Shown: positions 55,334 to 63,740 of the stretch, piece by piece
How positions within the stretch are numbered: position 1 is the stretch's first letter
Layout of the letters: the number at the start of each line of letters is the position of its first letter
Assembly (NCBI GenBank): GCA_963805455.1
Contig: CAWDUJ010000010.1
Span: 1-64,000, forward strand
Length of the DNA: 64,000 nt
Reading direction: 5' to 3'
From: VRUE01 sp963805455
GTDB lineage: Bacteria > Actinomycetota > Thermoleophilia > Solirubrobacterales > 70-9
Notes under the pieces: generated by a model
The model's database searches: none
What the model was told of the DNA's origin: nothing
Seen by the model: the letters and a program-made list of their open reading frames with translations, nothing else
Made by a program: the position numbers and the translations under genes

Positions 55334-55349
55334 GACTGACCAATCAGTC
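55334..55349. promoter_or_regulatory. Palindromic TetR-type operator between hbd-like and thiolase genes
   Basis: GACTGACCAATCAGTC is a perfect 6-bp inverted repeat with a 4-base spacer, in the 130-base divergent promoter. Its symmetry and sequence resemble sites bound by TetR-family regulators of acyl-CoA metabolism in actinobacteria. No regulator gene lies next to it in this window, so the binding protein is unknown. Confidence 0.6.
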
Positions 55350-55404
55350 GGCTAATGTGGGATGTGACGAGACCGACAGACCAACGGAGCGCGGGAGGAC
55401 AGTG

Positions 55405-56589
55405 ATGAGCGAGAACGGCAGCAGCAGGTTCGGCGGGCGCGAGGTTGTCATCGTCGAGGCGGCGCGGACCCCGATCGGCCGCGGCCACCCGGAGAAGGGC
55501 TACTACAAGGACACCCACGCCTCCAACCTCCTCGCCAAGACCTACGCCGAGTTGATCAAGCGCGTCGGAATCGACCCGAACGAGGTCGGCGACGTGATCG
55601 CCGGCTGCGTCCAGCAGTTCGGCGAGCAGGGCCTCAACATCGGCCGCAACGCCTGGCTCGAGGCGGGCCTGCCGCAGGAGGTCCCGGCGACGACCGTCGA
55701 CCGCCAGTGCGGCTCCGCCCAGCAGGCCGTCAACTTCGCCGCGGCGCTGGTCGCCTCCGGCGTCCACGACGTCGCGATCGGGGGCGGGGTCGAGCACATG
55801 GGCCACATCTCCTTCGCCGACTCCGCCTCGGTGATGGAGGAGCACGGGTTCGCCTTCAGCCCGGAGCTGCTCGAGCGCTACAACCTGATCCCGCAGGGCC
55901 TCTCGGCCGAGATGATCGCTGACAAATGGGAGATTCCGCGATCCGAGCTCGACGAGCTCGGGGTCCGCTCCCAGGAGCTCGCCGCGAAGGCGACCGAGGA
56001 AGGGCATTTCGAGCGCGAGATCATCCCCTACCAGGTCAACGGCGACACCTACGTCACCGACCAGGGCCTGCGTGAGACGACCCTCGAGGGCCTGGCCAAC
56101 CTGAAGCCGGCCTTCAAGGAGGACGGCAAGATCACCGCCGGCAACTCCTCGCAGGTCTCCGACGGCGCCGCCGCAGTGCTGCTGATGACCCGCGAAAAGG
56201 CCGACGAGCTCGGCCTCCCCCCGCGGGCTCGGATCGTCGACCAGACCACGGTCGGGGTCGACCCGGTGATCATGCTGACCGGCCCGATCCCGGCGACCGA
56301 AAAGATCCTCGAGCGCAACGGGATGAAGATCGACGACATCGACCTGATCGAGATCAACGAGGCCTTCGCCTCGGTGGTCGCCGCCTGGCGGCGCGAGCTC
56401 GAACCCGACATGGACCGCGTCAACGTCAACGGCGGAGCGATCGCCCTCGGCCACCCGCTCGGCTCGACCGGCGCCCGGCTGATCACCAGCCTGCTCCACG
56501 AGATGGAGCGCTCCGACAAGGAGACCGGCCTGGTGACGATGTGCTGCGGAGGGGGACTCGGCACCGGCACCCTGATCCAGCGGGTCTGA
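55405..56589 (+). CDS. Acetyl-CoA acetyltransferase / 3-ketoacyl-CoA thiolase
   Basis: This 394-residue protein starts at ATG 55405, behind a GGGAGGAC ribosome site. The nucleophile Cys is in VDRQCGSAQQAVNFAAALV, the His in GGAIALGHPLGSTGARL, and the second Cys in TMCCGGGLGTG. These are the three thiolase catalytic positions. It cleaves 3-oxoacyl-CoA, or condenses two acetyl-CoA. Four downstream genes on the same strand follow with small gaps, which suggests one acyl-CoA degradation operon. Confidence 0.94.
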   Translation: MSENGSSRFGGREVVIVEAARTPIGRGHPEKGYYKDTHASNLLAKTYAELIKRVGIDPNEVGDVIAGCVQQFGEQGLNIGRNAWLEAGLPQEVPATTVDRQCGSAQQAVNFAAALVASGVHDVAIGGGVEHMGHISFADSASVMEEHGFAFSPELLERYNLIPQGLSAEMIADKWEIPRSELDELGVRSQELAAKATEEGHFEREIIPYQVNGDTYVTDQGLRETTLEGLANLKPAFKEDGKITAGNSSQVSDGAAAVLLMTREKADELGLPPRARIVDQTTVGVDPVIMLTGPIPATEKILERNGMKIDDIDLIEINEAFASVVAAWRRELEPDMDRVNVNGGAIALGHPLGSTGARLITSLLHEMERSDKETGLVTMCCGGGLGTGTLIQRV

Positions 56590-56601
56590 GGGCAGCCGCC
56601 G

Positions 56602-57405
56602 ATGTCGGGCCTGCTCGGGGACATCGGGACGATCGAGTGGGGCAGGCGGACGAAGGGGATCCTCGGCCGCGGCGAGCAGGCCCGGTTCACGGCGGCGATC
56701 GTCCTCCAGACCGCGCGGTCGCTGCCGCGGGTGATCGGCTCCCGCAGCGGCAGCGGCGGCTCCGGTCCCGACCCATCGGAGCTGACCCCGCCCGACACGC
56801 CGTTCGCGAAGGAGGTCGTCGAGGCCTGCTCGGAGCTCGGCCCGTCTGTGATCGAGCACAGCTACCGCTCCTACGTGTTCGCGCGTGCCCTCGGCCTGGT
56901 CGAAGGACTCGAGTGCGATGAGGAGGCGCTGTTCGCGACGACGATGTTCCACGACTACGCCTTCCCGGAGATGGATTCCCTGACCGACCGGTGTTTCGCC
57001 GTCGCCGGCGCCGAAGAGGCGGAGCGGTTTCTCGAGTCCTCGCCCCTCTCCGAGGACCAGCGCCATGACGTCCTCGACGCGATCTGCCTCCACATCAACC
57101 CCTGGGTCGACCGCGAGCGCGGCGCGCTCCAGTACCTCGCCCACGACGGGATCGCCCTCGACGTGGTCGGGATGCGGGCCTGGGAGCTCGACTCTCCCGG
57201 GACCCACCGCGTCTTCGAACGTCATCCCCGCCATGGCTTCAACCGCCTCGCCGACACGAAGATGAAGCCGCACGGGAAGCGGGTCCAAGGCTGCCGTGCC
57301 GGGACTCTGTTTCGGACCGGATTCGGGCAGGCTCTGAAGTTGAGCCCGTGGGAGGCCGATCGAAAAGGACACGCCTGGCCAGCCAGCCAGGTAGTCTCCG
57401 GATCG
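56602..57405 (+). CDS. HD-domain (cyanamide-hydratase-like) module, in frame with the next enzyme
   Basis: From ATG 56602 about 250 residues form an HD-type phosphohydrolase fold. HSYRSYVFARALG supplies the first His, TMFHDYAFPEM is the HD dyad, and AICLHINPWVDRERG is a later His region. This is the layout of cyanamide hydratase-like proteins. The frame does not stop but runs through a linker (GKRVQGCRAGTLFRTGFGQA, then about 25 more residues) straight into the acyl-CoA dehydrogenase ATG at 57406. Either this is a true 660-residue fusion or a stop was lost by mutation or sequencing error. The gene reads normally in codon use. Confidence 0.7.
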
Positions 57406-58584
57406 ATGGACCTCAGCCTCTCTCCGAACGAGCTGGAATTCCGCGACGAGGTCCGGACCTGGCTCGAGGAGAACCACCCCGGGCCCGAGCCCGACGGGGG
57501 GCTCGAGGAGGTCATGGAATTCCGCCGCGAGTGGCAGCTCAAGCTCCACGACGCCGGTTGGGCCGGGATCTCCTGGCCGAAGGAGTACGGCGGCCGCGGC
57601 GCGACCCTGATCGAGCAGGCGATCTTCGTCGGCGAGGCCTCGCGCCAGGAAGCGCCGAGCCCGGCCAACGTGCTCGGCCTCGCGATGGGCGGCCCCGTCG
57701 TCATCGCCCATGGCACCGACGAGCAGAAGCAGCGCTACCTCGAGCCGATCCTGACCGGCGAGGAGATCTGGTGCCAGGGCTTCTCCGAGCCGGAGTCGGG
57801 CTCCGACCTCGCCTCGCTGAAGACGAAGGCGGTCAAGGACGGCGACGAATGGGTGGTCACCGGGCAGAAGGTCTGGACGACATTCGCCCAGTACGCGAAG
57901 TGGTGCATGCTCGTCGCCCGCACCGATCCCGACGCCCCCAAGCACAAGGGCCTGACCTACTTCCTGATGGACATGGAGCAGGATGGGGTCGAGGCCAAAC
58001 CGCTGGTCCAGATCACCGGCGAGGGCGAGTTCAACGAGGTCTTCATCGAGGAAGCGCGGATCCCCGACGCCAACGTCGTCGGCGGCGTCGGCAACGGTTG
58101 GACGGTCGCGATCACGACCCTGATGAACGAGCGCGCCGGGCTCGCGTTCGGCGCGATCGCCCAGATTGCCAACAACCTCAAACGAGTTTCGAACCTGGCC
58201 AGCGAAACCAGGCACAACGGTGGTACCGCTGCAGACGACCCGGTGGTCCGCGACCGGCTCGCGCAGCTTCACATCGAGGCTGAGACGATGCGACTGAACG
58301 CCTACCGGGGCCTGACCAAGACGATGCAGTCGGGCATTCCCGGCCCCGAGGGCTCGCTCGGCAAGTGGCAGTGGGCGGACATCAACCAGCGGATTGCCGA
58401 GCTCGCGCTCGACATCGAGGGTCCCTACGCACAGCTCTCCCGGGGCGCCGAGCACGCCGTCGCCAACGGCGCCTGGCAGTACTCCTTCCTCCGCAGCCGC
58501 GCCAACTCGATCGAGGGCGGCACGACCGACATCCTCAAGAACATCATCGCCGAGCGCGTCCTCGGCCTGCCGAGGCTTCGCTGA
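57406..58584 (+). CDS. Acyl-CoA dehydrogenase
   Basis: This 392-residue unit runs from ATG 57406 (MDLSLSPNELEFRDEVRTWL). FAD and acyl binding motifs are CQGFSEPESGSDLASLKTKA and WVVTGQKVWTTFAQYAKWC. The C-terminal GGTTDILKNIIAERVLGLPR is typical of FadE-type enzymes of the long or steroid-side-chain group. It introduces the alpha-beta double bond in acyl-CoA. It shares an open frame with the HD module upstream. The next gene, two bases on, is a second, shorter acyl-CoA dehydrogenase, and such adjacent pairs can form a heterotetramer. Confidence 0.93.
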   Translation: MDLSLSPNELEFRDEVRTWLEENHPGPEPDGGLEEVMEFRREWQLKLHDAGWAGISWPKEYGGRGATLIEQAIFVGEASRQEAPSPANVLGLAMGGPVVIAHGTDEQKQRYLEPILTGEEIWCQGFSEPESGSDLASLKTKAVKDGDEWVVTGQKVWTTFAQYAKWCMLVARTDPDAPKHKGLTYFLMDMEQDGVEAKPLVQITGEGEFNEVFIEEARIPDANVVGGVGNGWTVAITTLMNERAGLAFGAIAQIANNLKRVSNLASETRHNGGTAADDPVVRDRLAQLHIEAETMRLNAYRGLTKTMQSGIPGPEGSLGKWQWADINQRIAELALDIEGPYAQLSRGAEHAVANGAWQYSFLRSRANSIEGGTTDILKNIIAERVLGLPRLR

Positions 58585-58586
58585 CC

Positions 58587-59711
58587 GTGTATTTCGATCT
58601 CACAGACGAGCAGCAGGCGATCAGGTCGACGGCCCGGGAGTTCCTCGCGGCCCGCTACAAATCAGAGCGGATCCGGGAGCTGGCGGAGAGCGAGAACGGC
58701 TTCGATCAGTCCGACTGGCAGGAGATGGCCGACCTCGGCTGGCCGGGCCTGGCGCTGCCAGAGGAGTGGGGCGGCCAGGGCCTCGGGATCGTCGACCTTG
58801 CGGTCCTCTTCGAGGAGATGGGCTACGCGCTTGCTCCCTCTCCGCTGCTCTCGACCACCTACGCCGGCCTGGCGCTCGCGGCGAATGCGAGTGACGAGCA
58901 GAAGGAGCAGTGGCTGCGGCCACTCGCGAGCGGCGAGAAACGCGGCGTTCTCGCGCTCTGGGATGCCGGCTCGACCGCGACTCCTGGGGCCTTCAGCATG
59001 GACGCGAGGGCCGACGGCGACGACGTCGTCCTCGACGGCGAGAAGGTCCTCGTCCCCGACGCCGGGTCTGCCGATTTCCTGCTGGTCGCCACCGACGACG
59101 GGCACCGCCACATCGTCGATTGCGCCGCCGAGGGGGTCACGATTTCCGCCGAGCCCTCGATCGACCTCACCCGACGTCTCTACTCGGTCAGGCTCGACGG
59201 CGTCAGGGTGGCCGCCGGCGACACATTGCCGGCCGAGGGCCACGACTACCAGGCCGCCTTTCTGCAAATCTGCGTCGCGCTCGCCGCGGAGTCGACCGGT
59301 GTCGCCCAGCGGGCGCTGGAGATGGCGGTCGAGTACGCCAAAGACCGCCAGCAATTCGGCCGCCCGATCGGCGCCTACCAGGCGGTCTCGCACCGCTGCG
59401 CGCAGATGCTGCTCGAGACCGAGAACTCCCGCTCCGCCTTCTACGGCGCCGCCTGGGCCGCCGACGCCGACCCCGACTCGCTGCCGCTTTCGGCCTCGAT
59501 GGCACAGGCATATGCCTCCGACACGGGGTGGCGTGTCCCCGACGCCTCGATCCAGGTCCATGGCGGAATCGGGTTCACCTGGGAGCACGACCTCCACTTC
59601 TTCCTCAAGCGCGGCAAGGCCAACGCGGCGATGTTCGGGACCGCGGCCTGGCACCGCGAGCAGGTCGCGGAGATGACCCTCGCCGCGGCCGCCGAGCCCG
59701 TCCCCGCCTGA
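58587..59711 (+). CDS. Acyl-CoA dehydrogenase, second subunit-like
   Basis: This protein has 374 residues from GTG 58587 (YFDLTDEQQAIRSTAREFLA). Recognised are ALPEEWGGQGLGIVDLAVLF, YAKDRQQFGRPIGAYQAVSH and VHGGIGFTWEHDLHFFLKR, the last being typical of FadE29-like partners. The central FAD-binding region is degenerate compared with the gene upstream (LALWDAGSTATPG in place of the usual TEPxxGSD). That supports a non-catalytic or half-site role in a mixed complex with it. This reading rests on the actinobacterial steroid-type acyl-CoA dehydrogenase pairs and is inference here. Confidence 0.88.
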   Translation: MYFDLTDEQQAIRSTAREFLAARYKSERIRELAESENGFDQSDWQEMADLGWPGLALPEEWGGQGLGIVDLAVLFEEMGYALAPSPLLSTTYAGLALAANASDEQKEQWLRPLASGEKRGVLALWDAGSTATPGAFSMDARADGDDVVLDGEKVLVPDAGSADFLLVATDDGHRHIVDCAAEGVTISAEPSIDLTRRLYSVRLDGVRVAAGDTLPAEGHDYQAAFLQICVALAAESTGVAQRALEMAVEYAKDRQQFGRPIGAYQAVSHRCAQMLLETENSRSAFYGAAWAADADPDSLPLSASMAQAYASDTGWRVPDASIQVHGGIGFTWEHDLHFFLKRGKANAAMFGTAAWHREQVAEMTLAAAAEPVPA

Positions 59712-59715
59712 GTCG

Positions 59716-60750
59716 TTGGCCGCTCTGGACCGGATCTCGGTCGCGGCGATCGGCACCACGGTCGCCGACCTCGAGGCCGAGGCCAAGCGCGCCGAGGCGG
59801 CAGGGGTCGAGTGCGTCTGGGCCCCGGAGCTATTCCGCTCTGCGGTCACCCAGGCCGCCTACCTCGCCGGTCGCACCGAGAGGATCGGGGTCGCCACCGG
59901 GATCATCTGGGCCTTCACCCGCAGCCCCTTCATCCTCGCCGTCAGCGCCCTCGACATCGACGAGATGTCCGGCGGCCGCTTCCGCCTCGGGCTCGGCTCC
60001 GGCGTCAAACGGCTGAACGAAACCTGGCACAACGCCGAGTACGGGAAGCCGGCGCCGCACCTGCGCGAGGCGATCGAGGCGACGCGCCTGATCATGCAGC
60101 AGGCCGGCAGCGGCGAGCCGATCCGCTACGAGGGCAGCTACTACGACATCGACATCAAGGGCTGGATACGTCCCCACCCCGCCCCGCGCGAGTCGGTCCC
60201 GATCTACACCGCCGGGGTCCAGGGCGGGATGTGCCGGATGGCGGGGGACGTCGCCGACGGCCTGATCGGCCACCCGATCCAGAGCCTGCGCTGGATCGAC
60301 GAGGTCGTCGTCTCCTCCTTCGAGGAGGGGTTGAGCCGCTCCGGCCGCGAGCGCAGGGACTTCGACTATCTGCCCACCGTCTGCTGCGCGATCGACGACG
60401 ACGAGGCGAAGGCGATCGAGATGGCGCGGCGGACGATCTCCTTCTACGCGACCGTCAAGACCTACCGGCCGCTCTGGGAGCTGCACGGATTCGCCGAGAA
60501 CGCGGCCGAGGCGGGCGAGGCGTTCCGCCGCGGAGACCTCGCCGCTGTCCCGGCGGCGATCAGCGACGAGATGGTCGACACCTACTGCGCCGCCGGGCCG
60601 CTCGACAAGGTCCGCGCCAGGGTCGAGGAGACAGCCGAGCGGGCAGACGGTCTCTTCCTCACCCCGCCGACCTACTTCATCTCCCCCGAGGAGCTGAGCG
60701 AGTACCAGAACCGGCTGATCGACGCCTTCGGCCCCATGAGCGCGGAGTGA
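59716..60750 (+). CDS. LLM-class F420-dependent oxidoreductase
   Basis: This protein has 344 residues from TTG 59716, four bases after the previous stop. It has the TIM-barrel pattern of bacterial luciferase-like monooxygenases: AKRAEAAGVECVWAPELF, TERIGVATGIIWAFTRSP, and the LDIDEMSGGRFRLGLGSGVK signature with PAPRESVPIYTAGVQGGMCR. Members use F420 or FMN. F420 is the likelier cofactor in this lineage. It may open or dehydrogenate a ring or side chain of the compound handled by the acyl-CoA enzymes. That link is inferred from the operon. Confidence 0.88.
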   Translation: MAALDRISVAAIGTTVADLEAEAKRAEAAGVECVWAPELFRSAVTQAAYLAGRTERIGVATGIIWAFTRSPFILAVSALDIDEMSGGRFRLGLGSGVKRLNETWHNAEYGKPAPHLREAIEATRLIMQQAGSGEPIRYEGSYYDIDIKGWIRPHPAPRESVPIYTAGVQGGMCRMAGDVADGLIGHPIQSLRWIDEVVVSSFEEGLSRSGRERRDFDYLPTVCCAIDDDEAKAIEMARRTISFYATVKTYRPLWELHGFAENAAEAGEAFRRGDLAAVPAAISDEMVDTYCAAGPLDKVRARVEETAERADGLFLTPPTYFISPEELSEYQNRLIDAFGPMSAE

Positions 60751-60772
60751 GCAAGCAAGCATCTCTGGTTCC

Positions 60773-61090
60773 GTGCGCAGCGAGGGAAGCGCGAAACTTG
60801 AGTCCGGCGTGAGGGCGGCGGGAGGGACCCGCGAAAACGAGGTGCTGGCGCGGGTGCGCGCGATCCCCGAGGGCTTCGTCGCGACCTACGGAGACGTCTC
60901 CCCGGAAGCGCCCCGATTCGCGGGGTCGGTCCTGTTCGGGGCCGACGAGCCGGACCTGCCCTGGTGGCGTGTCGTCCGCGCCGACGGATCTCTCGCGAAG
61001 GGCGCCCGGCAGCGGCGGCTCCTCACCGCCGAGGGGGTTCCGTTCCGCGGCGAGCGGGTCGAGATGGCCCGGGCGCGGGTCCCGGGCTAG
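60773..61090 (+). CDS. Alkyltransferase-like (ATL) DNA-repair protein
   Basis: This 105-residue protein, with a possible later GTG start at 60809, matches the DNA-binding half of O6-alkylguanine-DNA alkyltransferase. VRAIPEGFVATYGDVS and LPWWRVVRADGSLAKGA are the conserved blocks. The methyl-accepting Cys of PCHRVV is replaced by Trp (PWWRVV), so it cannot accept alkyl groups. ATL proteins bind alkylated guanine and pass it to nucleotide excision repair. The His after that position is also changed to Trp, which is unusual. Confidence 0.85.
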   Translation: MRSEGSAKLESGVRAAGGTRENEVLARVRAIPEGFVATYGDVSPEAPRFAGSVLFGADEPDLPWWRVVRADGSLAKGARQRRLLTAEGVPFRGERVEMARARVPG

Positions 61091-61571
61091 TCAGGCCGCC
61101 GGCCAGATCCGCCGGCGAGACTCGGTCACGGGGACGGCGACGCACACCTCCGGCGCCGGGCCGAGGACCAGCTGCCGGCGCCAGATCGTCGTCTCGGGAA
61201 GGTCGGCGAGGAAGGTCTCGATCGGCACCAGCCGGGGCTTCTCGTACCACTCGGCCCCGTCGCGGGATCGCGGCCCGACCTCGTACCAGCGAGTAGAGGC
61301 CGCCCCAGCCGGCGGCCGCGTGTGTGGCGGCGTGGTCGTGGGCGGGCCGCCTCACCGGGTCGACGGCGGCCTTGTTGAGCGCACCCAGCGCATCCCAATC
61401 CCTGGCCAGGTACCAATCCTCGTACCCGGGGCCTGGGTCGAACGGCAGCGCGTCGAGCCGAAAGCAGGCCGACTCGAAATCGAGCGCGGCGTGGAAGGCC
61501 CGCTGCGCCTCCTCGTAGCGGTCCGAATCGACCTCCGGCCGGGGGCGGTGCCAGAAGAGGTAGGCGAGCAT
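61091..61571 (-). pseudogene. Small gene with a frameshift, family not recognised
   Basis: From ATG 61571 the frame reads MLAYLFWHRPRPEVDSDRYE and CFRLDALPFDPGPGYEDWYL, up to GWGGLYSLVRG. The following protein (DGAEWYEKPRLVPIETFLAD, VLGPAPEVCVAVPVTESRRR) is in another frame and ends at the TGA complementary to 61091-61093. The total length is 3n+1, so one extra base near 61,255-61,290 would explain it. The intact product would be about 159 residues. No function is assigned. This could be a consensus error. Confidence 0.6.
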
Positions 61572-61625
61572 GGACCGACCATATAGCCGGTTGCGGGTCC
61601 CGGCAGATGGGCGTACGGTTGCCGA

Positions 61626-63434
61626 GTGCGCCTCGGTCTCGTCCTTTCCGCTGCGCTCCTTTGTGCGGTTCTCGCCGCGCCATCGGCGAGCGCCAAGACG
61701 GTCGGTTGCAAGGGGTCCAAAGTGCCGGTCACGATTGGCAAGAAGAGGACCTGCCGGCCGCTCTCCAAGGCTCTCCCAAAGCCGAAGGCGATCGATATCA
61801 GGCTCGCCCATCTGGAACAGGCACTGAAATTCGATCCCGCGAAGGCGGTGCGCGGGAAAAAGAGGAAACGCGCCCGAACTCTCCAGAGCGGGTTCGGCGC
61901 CGCCGGCAGGAGAGCGCAGAAGAAGATCCTGAAGCTGCTGCCGAAGGCCCTCGCGTTCATCGACCGAAAGGGCGGTGGCGCCGGCTCTTCTCGCCTCCTC
62001 ACCGGCCCCGCTCTGGCCTCGGCGGGCTGTGAGGTCGGCCCGGCGGGGCCGACGGGCCAGACCGGCGGCGCATCGATCGGGACCCTGGGCGACAACGGCG
62101 GCTACATCGATGCCCCGGCAGGAGGTGGCCTCAGGGTTCGGGTGACCTTCGTTTCGTGCGGCGGCGTCAATCGATTCCGCATCCCGGAATGCCCGACCGC
62201 AAATGGGAGCGTCGACGCCACCGGCTCCGGCGAGTTCCGGGCGACGATCGAAGTTCGTGACGGAGGTCAGCTCGTCTCGCGCAACAGCAGCACCTTCGAA
62301 GAGAAGGCAAAGGTGCACGGCGAGGTCGGCGCCGACGCGAAGCTGAAATCGATCGAGGTAGAGCACACCGAGGAGGTCTTCATCGTCGCCAGCGGCGGCA
62401 TCGTCGTCCGAGGTGGAGTGACTCGAAGGGCGGGCATCGAGATGCCCGGCGGCCAATACGACCCCGCGGGAGCGAGCGTCAAATTCTTCGGCGACAGCAT
62501 CGCCGGCGACTCCGGAGCGAAAGCGTTTGCCTCCACCGCGGCGGCGGCAATCGGCGCCTATCGGTCGGCCGAGCCGCGCTGGAGCACCTTCAACCCGAGT
62601 GGCGGCTACTGCGCCGAGCCCGCCTTCTCTCCCGATAGCAACACGATCAAACTCAAAAGAGGCGACAAAAAGCAGCTCGGGACCTACGCCAGGGCGCGCC
62701 AGGACGGCGGTAGGGCGGCGGGCGTGAGATGGACCCTGCTGGGAGCCGAGAATGCTGAGTTCTCGCCGACCTCCTCGCAGGACGCCGCCCCCAACGTCTC
62801 CTACACCGTCTCGGATACCGCAAGAGGGAGCCTGGTCAAGGTCACCGCCAAATTCACCTCGACCGCCGGAGTCGGCGAAAAGACCTGGACAGAGCCGATC
62901 GAGGCAAATGGCATCAACCACATCAGCGGCAGCTTCTCCGCGCACCAGGAAGGCCCCAGTTACGAAGGTGGCCCCACCTACCACCTCGATTGGAGTGGCA
63001 CGGCGAATTTCGAGCGAAGGGAGGGCACCGCCAAACCGGTGATCTTCGATCTCGTTTCAGGAAAAGTCACCCAAACCCTTTCCACGTTTACGGGTCCTGA
63101 TGACTTCGAGCGGCCCTTGTGCAAAGTCAACGGCAATGCGCAGCTCGTGCTGAAACCGTCCTCGTCGAACTACTTTGAGTTGTCCGGCAGCGGCTCCAGC
63201 GGCAGCGACCCCCCGTTCGCCGAGGTGATCTACATGCTCGACGGGACGCCGAGCGGCGAAATCACCTACTCCGAATGTGAATTCGATTTCGACGAAGGCA
63301 CGGAATCGTGGGGTGGCGCCTTCTACGGCGAGATCCTTGTCGGCTATTCGCCCGACGAATTCACGTTCACCGGGTCACAGGGACTTGAAGAAGGGGAAGG
63401 CGAAGAGACCTGGTCCTTCACCGGCACGCCCTGA
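61626..63434 (+). CDS. Large secreted protein, paralog of the gene at 25888
   Basis: This protein has 602 residues from GTG 61626 (signal RLGLVLSAALLCAVLAAPSA). The order of blocks is the same as in the 25.9-kb copy: KTVGCKGSKVPVTIGKKRTC, IDIRLAHLEQALKFDPAKAV, LGDNGGYIDAPAGGGLRVRV, FVSCGGVNRF, SRNSSTFEEKAKVHGEVGAD and KFTSTAGVGEKTWTEPIEAN. Both have a basic N-terminal region and end in ETWSFTGT-like or ENWSFTGT-like residues. The central third is the best conserved. The role is unknown. Secretion is supported by the signal and the Cys pattern. Confidence 0.72.
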   Translation: MRLGLVLSAALLCAVLAAPSASAKTVGCKGSKVPVTIGKKRTCRPLSKALPKPKAIDIRLAHLEQALKFDPAKAVRGKKRKRARTLQSGFGAAGRRAQKKILKLLPKALAFIDRKGGGAGSSRLLTGPALASAGCEVGPAGPTGQTGGASIGTLGDNGGYIDAPAGGGLRVRVTFVSCGGVNRFRIPECPTANGSVDATGSGEFRATIEVRDGGQLVSRNSSTFEEKAKVHGEVGADAKLKSIEVEHTEEVFIVASGGIVVRGGVTRRAGIEMPGGQYDPAGASVKFFGDSIAGDSGAKAFASTAAAAIGAYRSAEPRWSTFNPSGGYCAEPAFSPDSNTIKLKRGDKKQLGTYARARQDGGRAAGVRWTLLGAENAEFSPTSSQDAAPNVSYTVSDTARGSLVKVTAKFTSTAGVGEKTWTEPIEANGINHISGSFSAHQEGPSYEGGPTYHLDWSGTANFERREGTAKPVIFDLVSGKVTQTLSTFTGPDDFERPLCKVNGNAQLVLKPSSSNYFELSGSGSSGSDPPFAEVIYMLDGTPSGEITYSECEFDFDEGTESWGGAFYGEILVGYSPDEFTFTGSQGLEEGEGEETWSFTGTP

Positions 63435-63455
63435 GGCGGCCCTCCGGCATTGGCG

Positions 63456-63659
63456 CTACTCCTCGCGGGGAGTGATCCGGAAGATCGAGACGACCTCGGC
63501 CTGCTGTGCCTCGGGATGGACGACGTAGGCGCTCGGCCCGCCGCCGAACCAGCCGGCGTTTTCGTTGTCGCCGACGAAGATCCCGGGATGGTGCTTCCCG
63601 TCGCCGTCCTCGACCCAGACCCTGTCGCCCTCCTTGAAGCCGTGCGGCTGATCGCTCAC
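63456..63659 (-). CDS. Small protein with an SH3-like beta barrel pattern
   Basis: The start is placed at GTG 63659 (VSDQPHGFKEGDRVWVEDGD), giving 67 residues; the open frame extends further but without coding character. The pattern GDRVWVEDGDGKHHPGIFVG followed by SAYVVHPEAQQAEVVSIFRI is a short beta barrel of the kind seen in small hypothetical proteins of actinobacteria. It is cytoplasmic. It converges on the paralog gene 22 bases away. Confidence 0.6.
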   Translation of the reverse strand: MSDQPHGFKEGDRVWVEDGDGKHHPGIFVGDNENAGWFGGGPSAYVVHPEAQQAEVVSIFRITPREE

Positions 63660-63740
63660 ATCGAGGAGCCTAGCCTGCCTCCGAAATTCCGGCCGGACCC
63701 CCCGCACGCTTCGGGCGGAGGGCCTGGCCGGGCGCCCGTC

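Noticed and set aside
55291..58455. 1,054-codon open frame on the minus strand, and similar long antisense frames at 24907-27651, 49094-51775 and 38046-40136
   Set aside because: These are mirror frames of high-GC coding genes on the + strand. Their products are low-complexity Arg/Gly/Asp runs without domains.
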